This document shows, piece after piece, positions 18,019 to 26,152 of a stretch of 64,000 nucleotides of DNA; position 1 is the stretch's first letter; every line of letters begins with the position of its first letter. The notes under the pieces are model-generated. The model was not told where the DNA came from and searched no databases. It saw nothing but the letters and a program-made list of their open reading frames with translations. A program made the position numbers and the translations under genes. Source of the stretch: MGBC131033 sp910585655 (GTDB lineage: Bacteria; Bacillota; Clostridia; Lachnospirales; Lachnospiraceae); NCBI GenBank assembly GCA_949502025.1, contig CATBCG010000063.1:62001-126000 (forward strand). The letters run 5' to 3'.

Positions 18019-19628
18019 ACCTTACCTCCCGTAGTTTTTTCAAGCGCTGCTCCAATAAATCCCTTAAACAGAGGATGGGGCTTATTCGGTCTGCTCTTAA
18101 ATTCCGGGTGGTATTGTACGCCAACATGGAAGGGACGGTCACTAAGTTCTACCGTTTCCACAAGTCTGCCGTCAGGAGAAGTTCCACCAAAAGTAAAACC
18201 TGCCTTTTCAAAAATTTCACGATAATTGTTGTTAAACTCATAGCGGTGTCTGTGTCGTTCGCTGATTTCTACAGCATCATAACACCGCGCCATTGTCGTC
18301 CCCACTTTAATCCTGCAGGGATAAGCACCTAGGCGAAGAGTACCGCCTTTGTCAATATCATCACTTTGACCAGGCATAAAGTCAATTACCTTATGTTTAC
18401 ATAATTCATCAAACTCTCCGGAGTTTGCATCTTTCATACCAAGAACATTTCTCGCATATTCAATAACGGCAATCTGCATGCCAAGACAAATACCAAAATA
18501 CGGAATTTCTTTCTCTCTTGCATACTTTGCCGCCAGAATCATACCTTCGATACCACGACTTCCAAATCCGCCAGGAACAAGAATTCCATCAAATGATACA
18601 AGTTTTTCTTCCACATTATCTATCGTAATTTCTTCTGCATCGATCCAATGAATACGAATATGAGTATTGTGAAAATAACCTGCATGGCGAAGTGCTTCCG
18701 CAACGGAAAGATAAGCGTCGTGTAATCCCACATACTTGCCGATAAGCCCGATATCCACATACTGAATTCTTGTTTTAATACGTTTTACCATCGCCACCCA
18801 CTCCGTAAGATCAGGATCAGGAGCTTCTATACCAAGTTCGCGACAAACAACAGAAGAAAAGTTAGACTTTTCAAGCATTAATGGTATCTCATAAAGGTTA
18901 GGCAACGTAATGTTTTCCATAACACAGTCTGGTTTTACATTACAGAACATAGATATCTTTTTGAAAATAGATTCTTCCAGAGGCTTGTCGCACCGAAGAA
19001 CTACAATGTTTGGATTGATGCCCATACCTTGTAACTCCTTAACTGAATGTTGGGTTGGTTTTGATTTATGTTCATCGGAGCCACGCAAAAAAGGTACTAA
19101 TGTTACATGGATAAAAAGACTGTTTTCTTTGCCAACCTCAAGAGAAATCTGGCGTACTGCCTCAATAAACGGCTGAGATTCAATATCACCGATAGTACCA
19201 CCTATTTCTGTGATAATTACATCTGCATTAGTTTTTTTACCTACGTTGTAAACAAATTCTTTAATTTCGTTGGTAATATGAGGAATAACTTGCACCGTTG
19301 AACTAAGATATTCGCCGCGCCGCTCTTTGTTCAGTACATTCCAGTAAACCTTACCTGTAGTAAGATTGGAATATTTATTCAAATTTTCATCAATAAAACG
19401 CTCGTAATGCCCGAGATCAAGATCGGTTTCCGCCCCGTCTTCGGTTACATATACTTCTCCGTGCTGATAGGGGTTCATTGTTCCAGGATCAACATTGATA
19501 TAAGGGTCCAGCTTTTGTGCTGCCACTTTAAGTCCACGTGATTTTAGTAATCTTCCCAAAGAAGCTACGGTGATACCCTTACCAAGACCTGATACAACAC
19601 CTCCTGTAACAAATATGTATTTTGTCAT
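18015..19628 (-). CDS. pyrG: CTP synthase
   Basis: Makes CTP from UTP with glutamine nitrogen. 537 residues: the N-terminal synthetase domain opens MTKYIFVTGGVVSGLGKG, and the C-terminal amidotransferase has PGGFGSRG and the nucleophile Cys in GICLGMQ. An open extension reaches 19664, but the family start is the ATG at 19628. It sits 77 bp after the type III glutamine synthetase gene on the same strand and overlaps purF, so the three are probably one transcript. Confidence 0.96.
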   Translation of the reverse strand: MTKYIFVTGGVVSGLGKGITVASLGRLLKSRGLKVAAQKLDPYINVDPGTMNPYQHGEVYVTEDGAETDLDLGHYERFIDENLNKYSNLTTGKVYWNVLNKERRGEYLSSTVQVIPHITNEIKEFVYNVGKKTNADVIITEIGGTIGDIESQPFIEAVRQISLEVGKENSLFIHVTLVPFLRGSDEHKSKPTQHSVKELQGMGINPNIVVLRCDKPLEESIFKKISMFCNVKPDCVMENITLPNLYEIPLMLEKSNFSSVVCRELGIEAPDPDLTEWVAMVKRIKTRIQYVDIGLIGKYVGLHDAYLSVAEALRHAGYFHNTHIRIHWIDAEEITIDNVEEKLVSFDGILVPGGFGSRGIEGMILAAKYAREKEIPYFGICLGMQIAVIEYARNVLGMKDANSGEFDELCKHKVIDFMPGQSDDIDKGGTLRLGAYPCRIKVGTTMARCYDAVEISERHRHRYEFNNNYREIFEKAGFTFGGTSPDGRLVETVELSDRPFHVGVQYHPEFKSRPNKPHPLFKGFIGAALEKTTGGKV

Positions 19629-19705
19629 TTTATTCACTCTTTCCCTTCCACTTTTAATACTCAAATTATGTTTACCAGACTATATAATATAATTAATTGC
19701 CTCCT

Positions 19706-21802
19706 TTATTTCACACTGAAAAGCAACTCTGAATAGGCAGGATAAGGCCAATAGCTTTTTGCAGTTAAGGTTTCCGCTTCATCACAAGCCTCCCTTAATT
19801 CACTCATCTTAACGAGAATCTTATCGCGAATTAACTCTGCTTGAATACCAATATCTTCAGTATCTGCAAGAAATAACACAGAACTTTCCAGTGCTGCCGA
19901 ATGAGTAGAAATTCTGTCTGTTAAAATCGAAAGTTTCCGAATAAGAGCGGTTTCATAACTACAGGTCAAGGCAGAATCCAAAGCTTTTTTTGCAGTCGCA
20001 GTCCTTGCAAGCTCTAAAGTATAGGCACTAACAGCAGGCGCAATCTGTGTTTTTGCCATATCTACCATTGTATTTGCCTCAATAACAACAGTTTTACAAT
20101 AGTTTTCAAGAGTGATTTCATATCTTGATTTAATTTCTGCTTCTGTAAATATGCCATGAGAAGTCAGCATATCTACATTTTTTTTATCAAGAATATGTGG
20201 TACTGCATCAGCAGTTGTAGGATAATTAAGCAGACCTCGCTTTTCTGTTGCTTCCTTAATCCAATCTCCGTCATAACCATTTCCGTTAAAAATGATACGT
20301 TTGTGATCTTTTATTGTTTTTCTTATCGTTTCATGAAGTGCAAATTCAAAATCCTCTACTTTTTCAAGACGATCGGCATAAATTTTAAGGCTTTCAGCAA
20401 CTGCTGCGTTCAGCATAATATTGGCACAAGCAATACTGTTGGAAGAACCGAGCATACGGAACTCGAATTTGTTACCAGTAAAAGCAAAAGGAGATGTTCT
20501 GTTGCGGTCGGTTGTATCACGATTAAATTTCGGAAGAACATCGACTCCAAGCTTCATCTTTTTCTTTTCAGCACCCTTATATGGTGTGTTGTTTTCAATC
20601 GCCTCCAAAACTGCATTTAGTTCATCACCAAGAAATATTGATACAACTGCAGGAGGAGCTTCGTTTGCACCAAGCCGATGATCGTTTCCGGCAGTAGCAA
20701 CTGAGATACGAAGCAAATCCTGATAATCATCCACTGCTTTAATTACAGCACAAAGAAACAACAGGAACTGAGCGTTTTCATAAGGAGTGGCACCCGGAGA
20801 AAGCAGATTCTGACCACTGTCTGTCGCAATCGACCAGTTATTGTGCTTACCACTGCCATTGACACCTGCAAACGGTTTTTCGTGAAGTAAACAGACAAGA
20901 CCATGCTTTGCAGCTACTTTCTGCATCATTTCCATTATAAGCTGATTGTGATCTGTAGCGATATTGGTTGTGGTGTAAATCGGCGCAAGCTCGTGCTGAG
21001 CAGGAGCAACTTCGTTATGCTCGGTTTTTGCCAGAACTCCCAACTTCCAGAGTTCATCATTCAGCTCTTCCATATAAGAAGCAACACAGGGCTTGATTGC
21101 GCCAAAATAATGGTCATCCATTTCCTGACCCTTGGGAGGTTTTGCACCAAACAAAGTTCTCCCCGTAAAACGAAGATCTGGGCGCCGTTCATATATTTCC
21201 TTGGTTATAAGAAAATACTCCTGTTCAGAACCGACACAACTGGTGACTCTTTTTACGGTGTCATTGCCAAACAAATGCAAGATACGAAGTGCCTGCTTAT
21301 TGAGTGCTTCCATAGAACGCAGAAGTGGTGTTTTCTTATCTAACGCATGACCACTATAAGAACAAAATGCAGTAGGAATACAAAGAGTTTTGCCCTTAAT
21401 AAACGCGTAGGAAGTAGGATCCCATGCCGTGTAGCCCCTTGCTTCAAAAGTAGCCCGCAATCCACCATTTGGAAAAGAAGATGCATCTGGCTCACCTTTA
21501 ATAAGCTCTTTTCCAGAAAACACCATAATTACACCACCATCTGGTGACGGCGTAATAAAACTGTCATGCTTTTCTGCAGTAATGCCGGTGAGTGGCTGAA
21601 ACCAGTGTGTAAAATGTGTTGCTCCCTTGGCAATTGCCCAATCCTTCATCGCCGTAGCAACCGCATTGGCAACACTAATATCCAATTCCAAACCTTCCTC
21701 AATGGTCTTTTTAAGCGAAGTATAAACCTTAGACGGCAAAGTGGCTTTCATAACTCTGTCATCAAAAACCAAACTTCCAAAATAATCTGTTACAGTTCCC
21801 AT
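19706..21802 (-). CDS. glnN: Glutamine synthetase type III
   Basis: A 698-residue GSIII, matching that family's usual size of about 700. Recognisable segments include AEHNEVAPAQHELAPIY-type catalytic residues, NGSGKHNNWS and LGANEAPPA. It makes glutamine from glutamate, ammonia and ATP and feeds the amidotransferases PyrG and PurF encoded just downstream. It has an AGGAG ribosome-binding site, a roughly 236-nt leader with repeat copy C, and a strong divergent promoter facing that of the type I enzyme. Confidence 0.95.
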   Translation of the reverse strand: MGTVTDYFGSLVFDDRVMKATLPSKVYTSLKKTIEEGLELDISVANAVATAMKDWAIAKGATHFTHWFQPLTGITAEKHDSFITPSPDGGVIMVFSGKELIKGEPDASSFPNGGLRATFEARGYTAWDPTSYAFIKGKTLCIPTAFCSYSGHALDKKTPLLRSMEALNKQALRILHLFGNDTVKRVTSCVGSEQEYFLITKEIYERRPDLRFTGRTLFGAKPPKGQEMDDHYFGAIKPCVASYMEELNDELWKLGVLAKTEHNEVAPAQHELAPIYTTTNIATDHNQLIMEMMQKVAAKHGLVCLLHEKPFAGVNGSGKHNNWSIATDSGQNLLSPGATPYENAQFLLFLCAVIKAVDDYQDLLRISVATAGNDHRLGANEAPPAVVSIFLGDELNAVLEAIENNTPYKGAEKKKMKLGVDVLPKFNRDTTDRNRTSPFAFTGNKFEFRMLGSSNSIACANIMLNAAVAESLKIYADRLEKVEDFEFALHETIRKTIKDHKRIIFNGNGYDGDWIKEATEKRGLLNYPTTADAVPHILDKKNVDMLTSHGIFTEAEIKSRYEITLENYCKTVVIEANTMVDMAKTQIAPAVSAYTLELARTATAKKALDSALTCSYETALIRKLSILTDRISTHSAALESSVLFLADTEDIGIQAELIRDKILVKMSELREACDEAETLTAKSYWPYPAYSELLFSVK

Positions 21803-21856
21803 GATATATTCTCCTTTACAATCTTAATCATCATGTAATTTTAAGGGACAGGAAAA

Positions 21857-21989
21857 AGAATTCCACAAAGTGGAATTCTCGCGCCGGAGCGCGTCTGCAT
21901 CAGCAGACATTTTCCTTAGGCGCAAAGTGCGCATCCCCCGGAGGGCTATTGTATGATAGGAAAGTTCGGAGAACTTTCCTATCATACAA
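21857..21989. repeat. Mosaic palindromic repeat, copy C (most complete), in glnN leader
   Basis: A chain of hairpins: AGAATTCCAC-aaa-GTGGAATTCT (21857-21879), GCGCC / GAGCGC, GTCTGC-atca-GCAGAC (21893-21908), GCGC-aaagt-GCGC, GCATCCCCCGGAGGGCT, then a perfect 19-bp inverted repeat with a GGA loop (21949-21967 and 21971-21989). It lies wholly within the predicted glnN 5' untranslated region. The first and last blocks recur in copy B, and the first and middle blocks in copy A. Confidence 0.8.
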
Positions 21990-21990
21990 T

Positions 21991-22030
21991 AAAGGCGCCT
22001 TCCATGTGAGAAAACATGAAAGACGCCTTT
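21991..22030 (-). promoter_or_regulatory. Leader hairpin at the glnN transcription start
   Basis: Minus-strand stem AAAGGCG / CGCCTTT with inner CTT / AAG and CATGT-tttctc-ACATG pairs, starting about 9 nt after the predicted transcription start. Same base sequence as the glnA leader hairpin at 22183-22240. Confidence 0.7.
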
Positions 22031-22045
22031 GCCTTTATGTTTTGC

Positions 22046-22074
22046 ATAATACACTTACAAGTTTTCTTTGTCAA
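22046..22074 (-). promoter_or_regulatory. Sigma-A promoter of glnN
   Basis: Minus strand TTGACA (22069-22074), 17-bp spacer, TATTAT (22046-22051). Predicted start near 22039. Confidence 0.8.
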
Positions 22075-22142
22075 TCTCTTTTTGTAATTTTTTTTATTCT
22101 TATGATAATCCTGTAAAAAATTCAGAACTTTAAGTTTTTATC

Positions 22143-22171
22143 TTGACAACGTTCCAATTTCGGAGTATAAC
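22143..22171 (+). promoter_or_regulatory. Sigma-A promoter of glnA
   Basis: TTGACA (22143-22148), 17-bp spacer, TATAAC (22166-22171). Predicted start near 22178, leaving a leader of about 104 nt. Confidence 0.82.
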
Positions 22172-22182
22172 ATAATCAAATG

Positions 22183-22240
22183 AACAAAGGCGTTCATTTT
22201 GGTACAGATACCTGTCTGAACCAAAATGAACGCCTTTGTT
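22183..22240 (+). promoter_or_regulatory. Long leader hairpin of glnA, probable attenuator
   Basis: Two perfect 21-bp arms (22183-22203 and 22220-22240) enclose a 16-nt loop, which itself can form CAGA-tacctg-TCTG. The hairpin starts within about 5 nt of the predicted transcript start and is followed by a weak T-rich stretch. The downstream ANTAR gene makes RNA-level antitermination plausible, but the hexaloop does not fit the known ANTAR consensus (A at position 1, G at position 4). Confidence 0.7.
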
Positions 22241-22281
22241 TGAATTACATTTAAACCACTCAAAGAAAGAGGTAAAATATT

Positions 22282-23496
22282 ATGAAGTATTCAAAGGAAG
22301 AGGTAATGCAGTACGTTCAAGAAGAAGATGTTAAATTTATCCGTCTTGCCTTTTGCGATGTATTTGGCAAACAAAAGAATATATCAATTATGGCAAACGA
22401 GCTTTCTCGTGCCTTTGAATATGGCATTGCCTTTGATGCTTCTGCTATTGCAGGTTTTGGTGATGAATCAAGATGTGACCTTTTACTTCACCCTGTACCT
22501 GAAACTCTTATGCCACTTCCGTGGCGTCCGGAGCATGGACGGGTTGTACGAATGTTTTGCAGTATTTCTTATCCTGACGGCACACCATTTGAATGCGACA
22601 CACGCAGTTTACTGAAAAAAGCAATGGACGATGCCGAAAAAGCAGGTTTTGAGTTCCTGTTCGGTGCCGAACAGGAGTTTTATCTTTTTCAGTTAGATGA
22701 AGATGGTAAGCCAACCAAAATCCCGTATGATGAAGCAGGATACATGGATATAGCACCTGAAGACCGCGGAGAAAATATTCGTCGTGAAATATGTCTTACT
22801 TTGGAGCAAATGAGTATTAGTCCCGAAAGTTCACACCATGAGGAGGGACCAGGACAAAATGAAATTGACTTTCGTTATTCCGATGCTATTACTGCTGCAG
22901 ACAATGCTGTGACATTTCAAACAGTAGTAAAAACAGTTGCTCGTCGAAACGGTCTGTATGCAGATTTTTCTGCCAAACCTCTTGAGAATGAACCAGGAAA
23001 CGGCTTTCATATCAATATGTCCGTAAGACCTAGTAAAAATTCGGATAATCTTTGTTATATGATTGCTGGTATTCTTGAAAAAGTCGAAGAAATGACTGTA
23101 TTTTTCAATCCGACTGAAAACTCCTATAAACGCTTTGGACAAAGTAAAGCCCCTGGCTTTATTTCATGGTCAAATGAAAATCGCTCTCAACTAGTTCGTA
23201 TTCCGGCTGCCGTAGGAGAATACTGCCGTGCAGAACTTCGTTCTCCCGATCCAACTGCCAATCCATATCTTGCGTTTACACTTATGATTTATGCTGGTCT
23301 TTATGGGCTTCAAAACAAACTGGATATGCCAAACGCCACAAATATTAATCTATATAAAGCTGATTCCGAGACTCTGGCAAAATTCAGGAAACTTCCTGCA
23401 AACTTGAGTTCGGCGTGCAAAATTGCAGCGACAAGTGAATTTATCAAAACTCACATATCCGCAGCAATTTTGGATATCTATTGTAAATTGAACTAA
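22282..23496 (+). CDS. glnA: Glutamine synthetase type I (short form)
   Basis: A 404-residue GSI, about 40 residues shorter than the usual 440-470. The beta-grasp start (VKFIRLAFCDVFGKQKN), the GAEQEFYLF metal-binding segment, the NGFHINMS loop and the NRSQLVRIP substrate loop are present; the C-terminal part is trimmed and there is no adenylylation-type Tyr loop. Divergent from GSIII and followed 25 bp later by the ANTAR regulator gene. AGAGGT ribosome-binding site. Confidence 0.9.
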   Translation: MKYSKEEVMQYVQEEDVKFIRLAFCDVFGKQKNISIMANELSRAFEYGIAFDASAIAGFGDESRCDLLLHPVPETLMPLPWRPEHGRVVRMFCSISYPDGTPFECDTRSLLKKAMDDAEKAGFEFLFGAEQEFYLFQLDEDGKPTKIPYDEAGYMDIAPEDRGENIRREICLTLEQMSISPESSHHEEGPGQNEIDFRYSDAITAADNAVTFQTVVKTVARRNGLYADFSAKPLENEPGNGFHINMSVRPSKNSDNLCYMIAGILEKVEEMTVFFNPTENSYKRFGQSKAPGFISWSNENRSQLVRIPAAVGEYCRAELRSPDPTANPYLAFTLMIYAGLYGLQNKLDMPNATNINLYKADSETLAKFRKLPANLSSACKIAATSEFIKTHISAAILDIYCKLN

Positions 23497-23521
23497 CTGC
23501 AAAAGGGAGAGGGGGGACAAA

Positions 23522-24106
23522 ATGAGTCTCAAAAAACAGATATATAGTGTTCTAATCGTTTCGGTGTCAGAAAATCTAAATACCGCTCTCACTGCCTTGC
23601 TTCCCGAATCCAAATATGCCCCGGTTCATATCGTATCAAGTATCAGTGCTGCAAAAAGAGCTTTTGCTGAACAAGCATATGACTATATAATTATCAACTC
23701 ACCTTTATCAGATGATATTGGAACACGATTTGCTATAGATACCTGTAAGTCCAAAGGAACTGTCGTTTTACTTATGATTTGTACAGAACTTCATGCAGAA
23801 ATATATGATAAAGTTGCCGAACATGGTGTTTTTACACTTCCAAAACCAACCTCAAAGCCAACCATTATTACAGCTCTCAATTGGATGTCAAGTGCAAGAG
23901 AACGTCTTCGTAAAACAGAAAAGCAAACTCTCTCTATTGAGAAAAAGATGGAAGAAATTCGCCTTGTCAATCATGCAAAATGGCTTCTTATAAGTGAGGT
24001 AAAGATGGCGGAGCCAGATGCACATCACTATATAGAAAAACAAGCAATGGATCGTTGTATTTCCAAGCGTGAGATTGCCGAAGAGATCATTAGAACATAT
24101 TCATAA
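23522..24106 (+). CDS. ANTAR-domain response-regulator-like antiterminator, NitR-like
   Basis: A 194-residue protein with a receiver-like N-terminal half (residues 1-115), a short coiled linker (RLRKTEKQTLSIEKKMEEIRLV) and a C-terminal three-helix ANTAR domain (NHAKWLLISEVKMAEPDAHHYIEKQAM...). ANTAR proteins bind paired hairpins in nascent RNA and prevent termination; relatives control glnA in clostridia. The usual phosphoacceptor segment reads YIIINSPLSDD, with Asn where Asp is expected, so it may respond to something other than phosphorylation. It shares the glnA operon. Confidence 0.85.
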   Translation: MSLKKQIYSVLIVSVSENLNTALTALLPESKYAPVHIVSSISAAKRAFAEQAYDYIIINSPLSDDIGTRFAIDTCKSKGTVVLLMICTELHAEIYDKVAEHGVFTLPKPTSKPTIITALNWMSSARERLRKTEKQTLSIEKKMEEIRLVNHAKWLLISEVKMAEPDAHHYIEKQAMDRCISKREIAEEIIRTYS

Positions 24107-24131
24107 AAACACTAAATCTAATTAAATTCAC

Positions 24132-24171
24132 AAGGCGATACTTTCATTCATCCATAAAGCATCGCCTTTTT
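24132..24171 (+). terminator. Terminator of glnA-ANTAR operon
   Basis: Stem AAGGCGAT...CTTT / AAAG...ATCGCCTT with a TTTTTAC tail, about 25 bp past the stop. The following 24172-24254 is AT-rich without features. Confidence 0.8.
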
Positions 24172-24254
24172 ACTGCATTTCATTTAACTTTTATAGGAAC
24201 AATGTACCTTGCATTACTATACTTATAAAACTGTTCCATATAATTCCAAACACT

Positions 24255-24530
24255 TTATTTCTCATGCCTTGGATGTTCCGTCACTGCCTTTGCCGCCATC
24301 GTCAGCGCACCGGTAATATCGGAATCAAACTGCACCGACATACTGTGTACTTTCGTCATTGCCTCTCCCTTTTCCGTTACCACGTATTTGGCAGGGAAAC
24401 GGTTCAGTGCATAGGAAAGCATATCCAGACGGCAGCGTTCGCATTGGCAGACGTCTAACACATCTTTTAATTCTTCGTATTTCTGTTCTACTAACTGCTC
24501 CATCAGATTCGTTAAGACCTGTCGTTCCAT
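24255..24530 (-). CDS. ComFB-family small protein
   Basis: A 91-residue protein matching late-competence protein ComFB (LMEQLVEQKYEELKDVLDVCQCERCRLDMLSYALNRFPAKYVVT). The CQCERC cluster could bind metal. Some ComFB proteins have been reported to bind cyclic di-GMP, but that role here is inference. The ATG at 24530 has GGAGG 8 nt upstream and is preferred to the GTG two codons earlier. It begins just inside the ribosome-binding distance of the ROK gene end, so the pair is coupled. No competence genes are nearby. Confidence 0.82.
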   Translation of the reverse strand: MERQVLTNLMEQLVEQKYEELKDVLDVCQCERCRLDMLSYALNRFPAKYVVTEKGEAMTKVHSMSVQFDSDITGALTMAAKAVTEHPRHEK

Positions 24531-24543
24531 CAGCACATCCTCC

Positions 24544-25527
24544 TTATAGCATTTCCGGGTGATATTTGGTCAAATAGTGATACATTGCCCCGTACTGGTT
24601 GGCGTCGCCTTGGTACTGGCAGCGGACGATCTCCGGCTTTGGCAGCATATCCGTCAAGTAATTTCCACATTCCAAAAAGGCTTTTTCAATGTCCAGCACT
24701 AAACGATCCTGACGGCTGATACCACCTCCGATGGCAATCCGTTCCGGATCAAAAATACACTGGATGGAACGGAGCATACTGGCGACATCTTTACAGAAAA
24801 CATCATAAATTTCCACGACATCCGGATCCCCGGCTGCCAACAGCTCGAATACTTTAAACCCGTCCATTTCCTGATCCGCTAACGCCGGATCCGGCTCCGC
24901 ATGCTTCCAGCCTGCCGCTACTCCACTGTTTACATAGAGGCTGGCAAAATTTTTCAGCGGATATCCCTTTGCTACGGCTACTTTAGAAATAAGAGCCGAA
25001 GCGCTGCAGCGAAACTGCGCCGCTCCTGACATCGGCATATTCCAATCCAGAGTCAGATACGAAAGCTCTCCTGCCGTCGCATGACCACCTTTGTAAATCT
25101 TGCCGTTTTGCAGCAAGCCACCCGCTATCCCGGTGCCAAAAATCACGACCGCTCCGCAGGTAGCCCCGGCCAGGGCGCCTCCCCAGGCTTCTGCCAACGC
25201 ACCGCATTTCCCATCGTTTTCGATTACAAAAGGAACGTCGATACATTCTTCAAATATCTCTTTTAAGTAGCGGTTTATCAAGATGTTGTAATAAGCGCCG
25301 CCGCCGGAAAGAAAGGTCGTCTCGGAATCTACAAAGCCAGGAAAGCTAATCGTCACTCCCTCTACCTGCCCCCGGAACTGCCCATACAGCGCCTTTGTCA
25401 CCTGAATAAAATTTTCCAACGTGTCAATCGGCGCCGGAACCTCGCCTTTTTCATAACGGTTTTTCTGCTCGTCCATCACCGAATATTTGATAAAGGTTCC
25501 GCCATAATCCAATACTAAACATTTCAT
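24544..25527 (-). CDS. ROK-family sugar kinase
   Basis: A 327-residue actin-fold kinase: N-terminal phosphate-binding DYGGTFIKYSV, catalytic-region FVIENDGKCGALAEAWGG, and adenosine motif VVIFGTGIAGGLLQNGKIYKGGHATAGELSY. It phosphorylates a hexose or N-acetylhexosamine; the substrate is unknown. The CxCGxxGCxE zinc motif common in ROK kinases and repressors is absent (the matching place reads RCSAS), and there is no DNA-binding domain, so it is an enzyme and not a NagC-type repressor. Good GGAGG ribosome-binding site. Confidence 0.85.
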   Translation of the reverse strand: MKCLVLDYGGTFIKYSVMDEQKNRYEKGEVPAPIDTLENFIQVTKALYGQFRGQVEGVTISFPGFVDSETTFLSGGGAYYNILINRYLKEIFEECIDVPFVIENDGKCGALAEAWGGALAGATCGAVVIFGTGIAGGLLQNGKIYKGGHATAGELSYLTLDWNMPMSGAAQFRCSASALISKVAVAKGYPLKNFASLYVNSGVAAGWKHAEPDPALADQEMDGFKVFELLAAGDPDVVEIYDVFCKDVASMLRSIQCIFDPERIAIGGGISRQDRLVLDIEKAFLECGNYLTDMLPKPEIVRCQYQGDANQYGAMYHYLTKYHPEML

Positions 25528-25633
25528 AGGTACGCTTCCTCCTTAGGGATGATATTCTATTCTCTTCTGCTTTCTATTGTAATCAACTTTTGTAGATTTT
25601 TCAATATAAACCTAACTTTTTCGTAAAATCCTC

Positions 25634-25996
25634 CTACCTCGGCGTCCTGACTTCAATCAAGTGACCGTCCAAATCATAAAAACGTACCATGCTCCCTCCC
25701 CCGTCAGAAGCGATTGGCAGATTTACATAGGAAGTGGAAGGATACTGTATTTTTAGCTTTTGAATAAAGGCTTCTATATCGCGTTCTTCAAAATACAACT
25801 CACAGGAATTGTTTTCCGGGACAATCTCCTTTCCCAAACACTCTTTCCAGGGCTTTTCCTCCTGCAGCACCAGTCCTTCGGTTAAGATTAGATTGCCGTC
25901 CTGCTCCAATACCCGCTCCAGCCCAAACAGGTCATGATAAAATTTTCTGGACGCTTCTATATCTTTTACAACAATAACGATATTTTTTAACTTCAC
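25634..25996 (-). CDS. VOC-family (glyoxalase/bleomycin-resistance fold) protein
   Basis: A 120-residue single VOC domain: the first beta-alpha unit KNIVIVVKDIEASRKFYHDLFGL and the last strand FYDLDGHLIEV are typical. It starts at GTG (25996) with GGAGGGG 7-8 nt upstream. The metal-ligand His near the N-terminus is replaced (VVKD), so glyoxalase activity is doubtful. Specific substrate unknown. It stands alone between the ROK kinase and the HTH regulator. Confidence 0.8.
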   Translation of the reverse strand: MKLKNIVIVVKDIEASRKFYHDLFGLERVLEQDGNLILTEGLVLQEEKPWKECLGKEIVPENNSCELYFEERDIEAFIQKLKIQYPSTSYVNLPIASDGGGSMVRFYDLDGHLIEVRTPR

Positions 25997-26112
25997 CTTC
26001 TATCCCCTCCTCATCCAATTTATCTTTATGACCGGTATAACCTCTTCAACAGTATAGCATAGATTTTCGTACATGAAAAGTGAAAACCATAAATTCTATC
26101 CGGCACTATAAA

Positions 26113-26143
26113 AGCCGGGAATCCTTGGTTTTGATTCCCGGCT
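26113..26143 (-). terminator. Terminator of HTH/zinc-ribbon gene
   Basis: Perfect 11-bp stem AGCCGGGAATC / GATTCCCGGCT with a 9-nt loop, then TTTTATAG on the minus strand, about 10 bp past the stop. Confidence 0.85.
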
Positions 26144-26152
26144 CGCCGCTTC

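Noticed and set aside
22183..22240. Ordinary terminator for a gene upstream of glnA
   Set aside because: It lies after the glnA promoter, and no plus-strand gene precedes it.
24544..25527. NagC/XylR-type ROK repressor
   Set aside because: No N-terminal helix-turn-helix; the chain begins directly with the kinase phosphate-binding loop.
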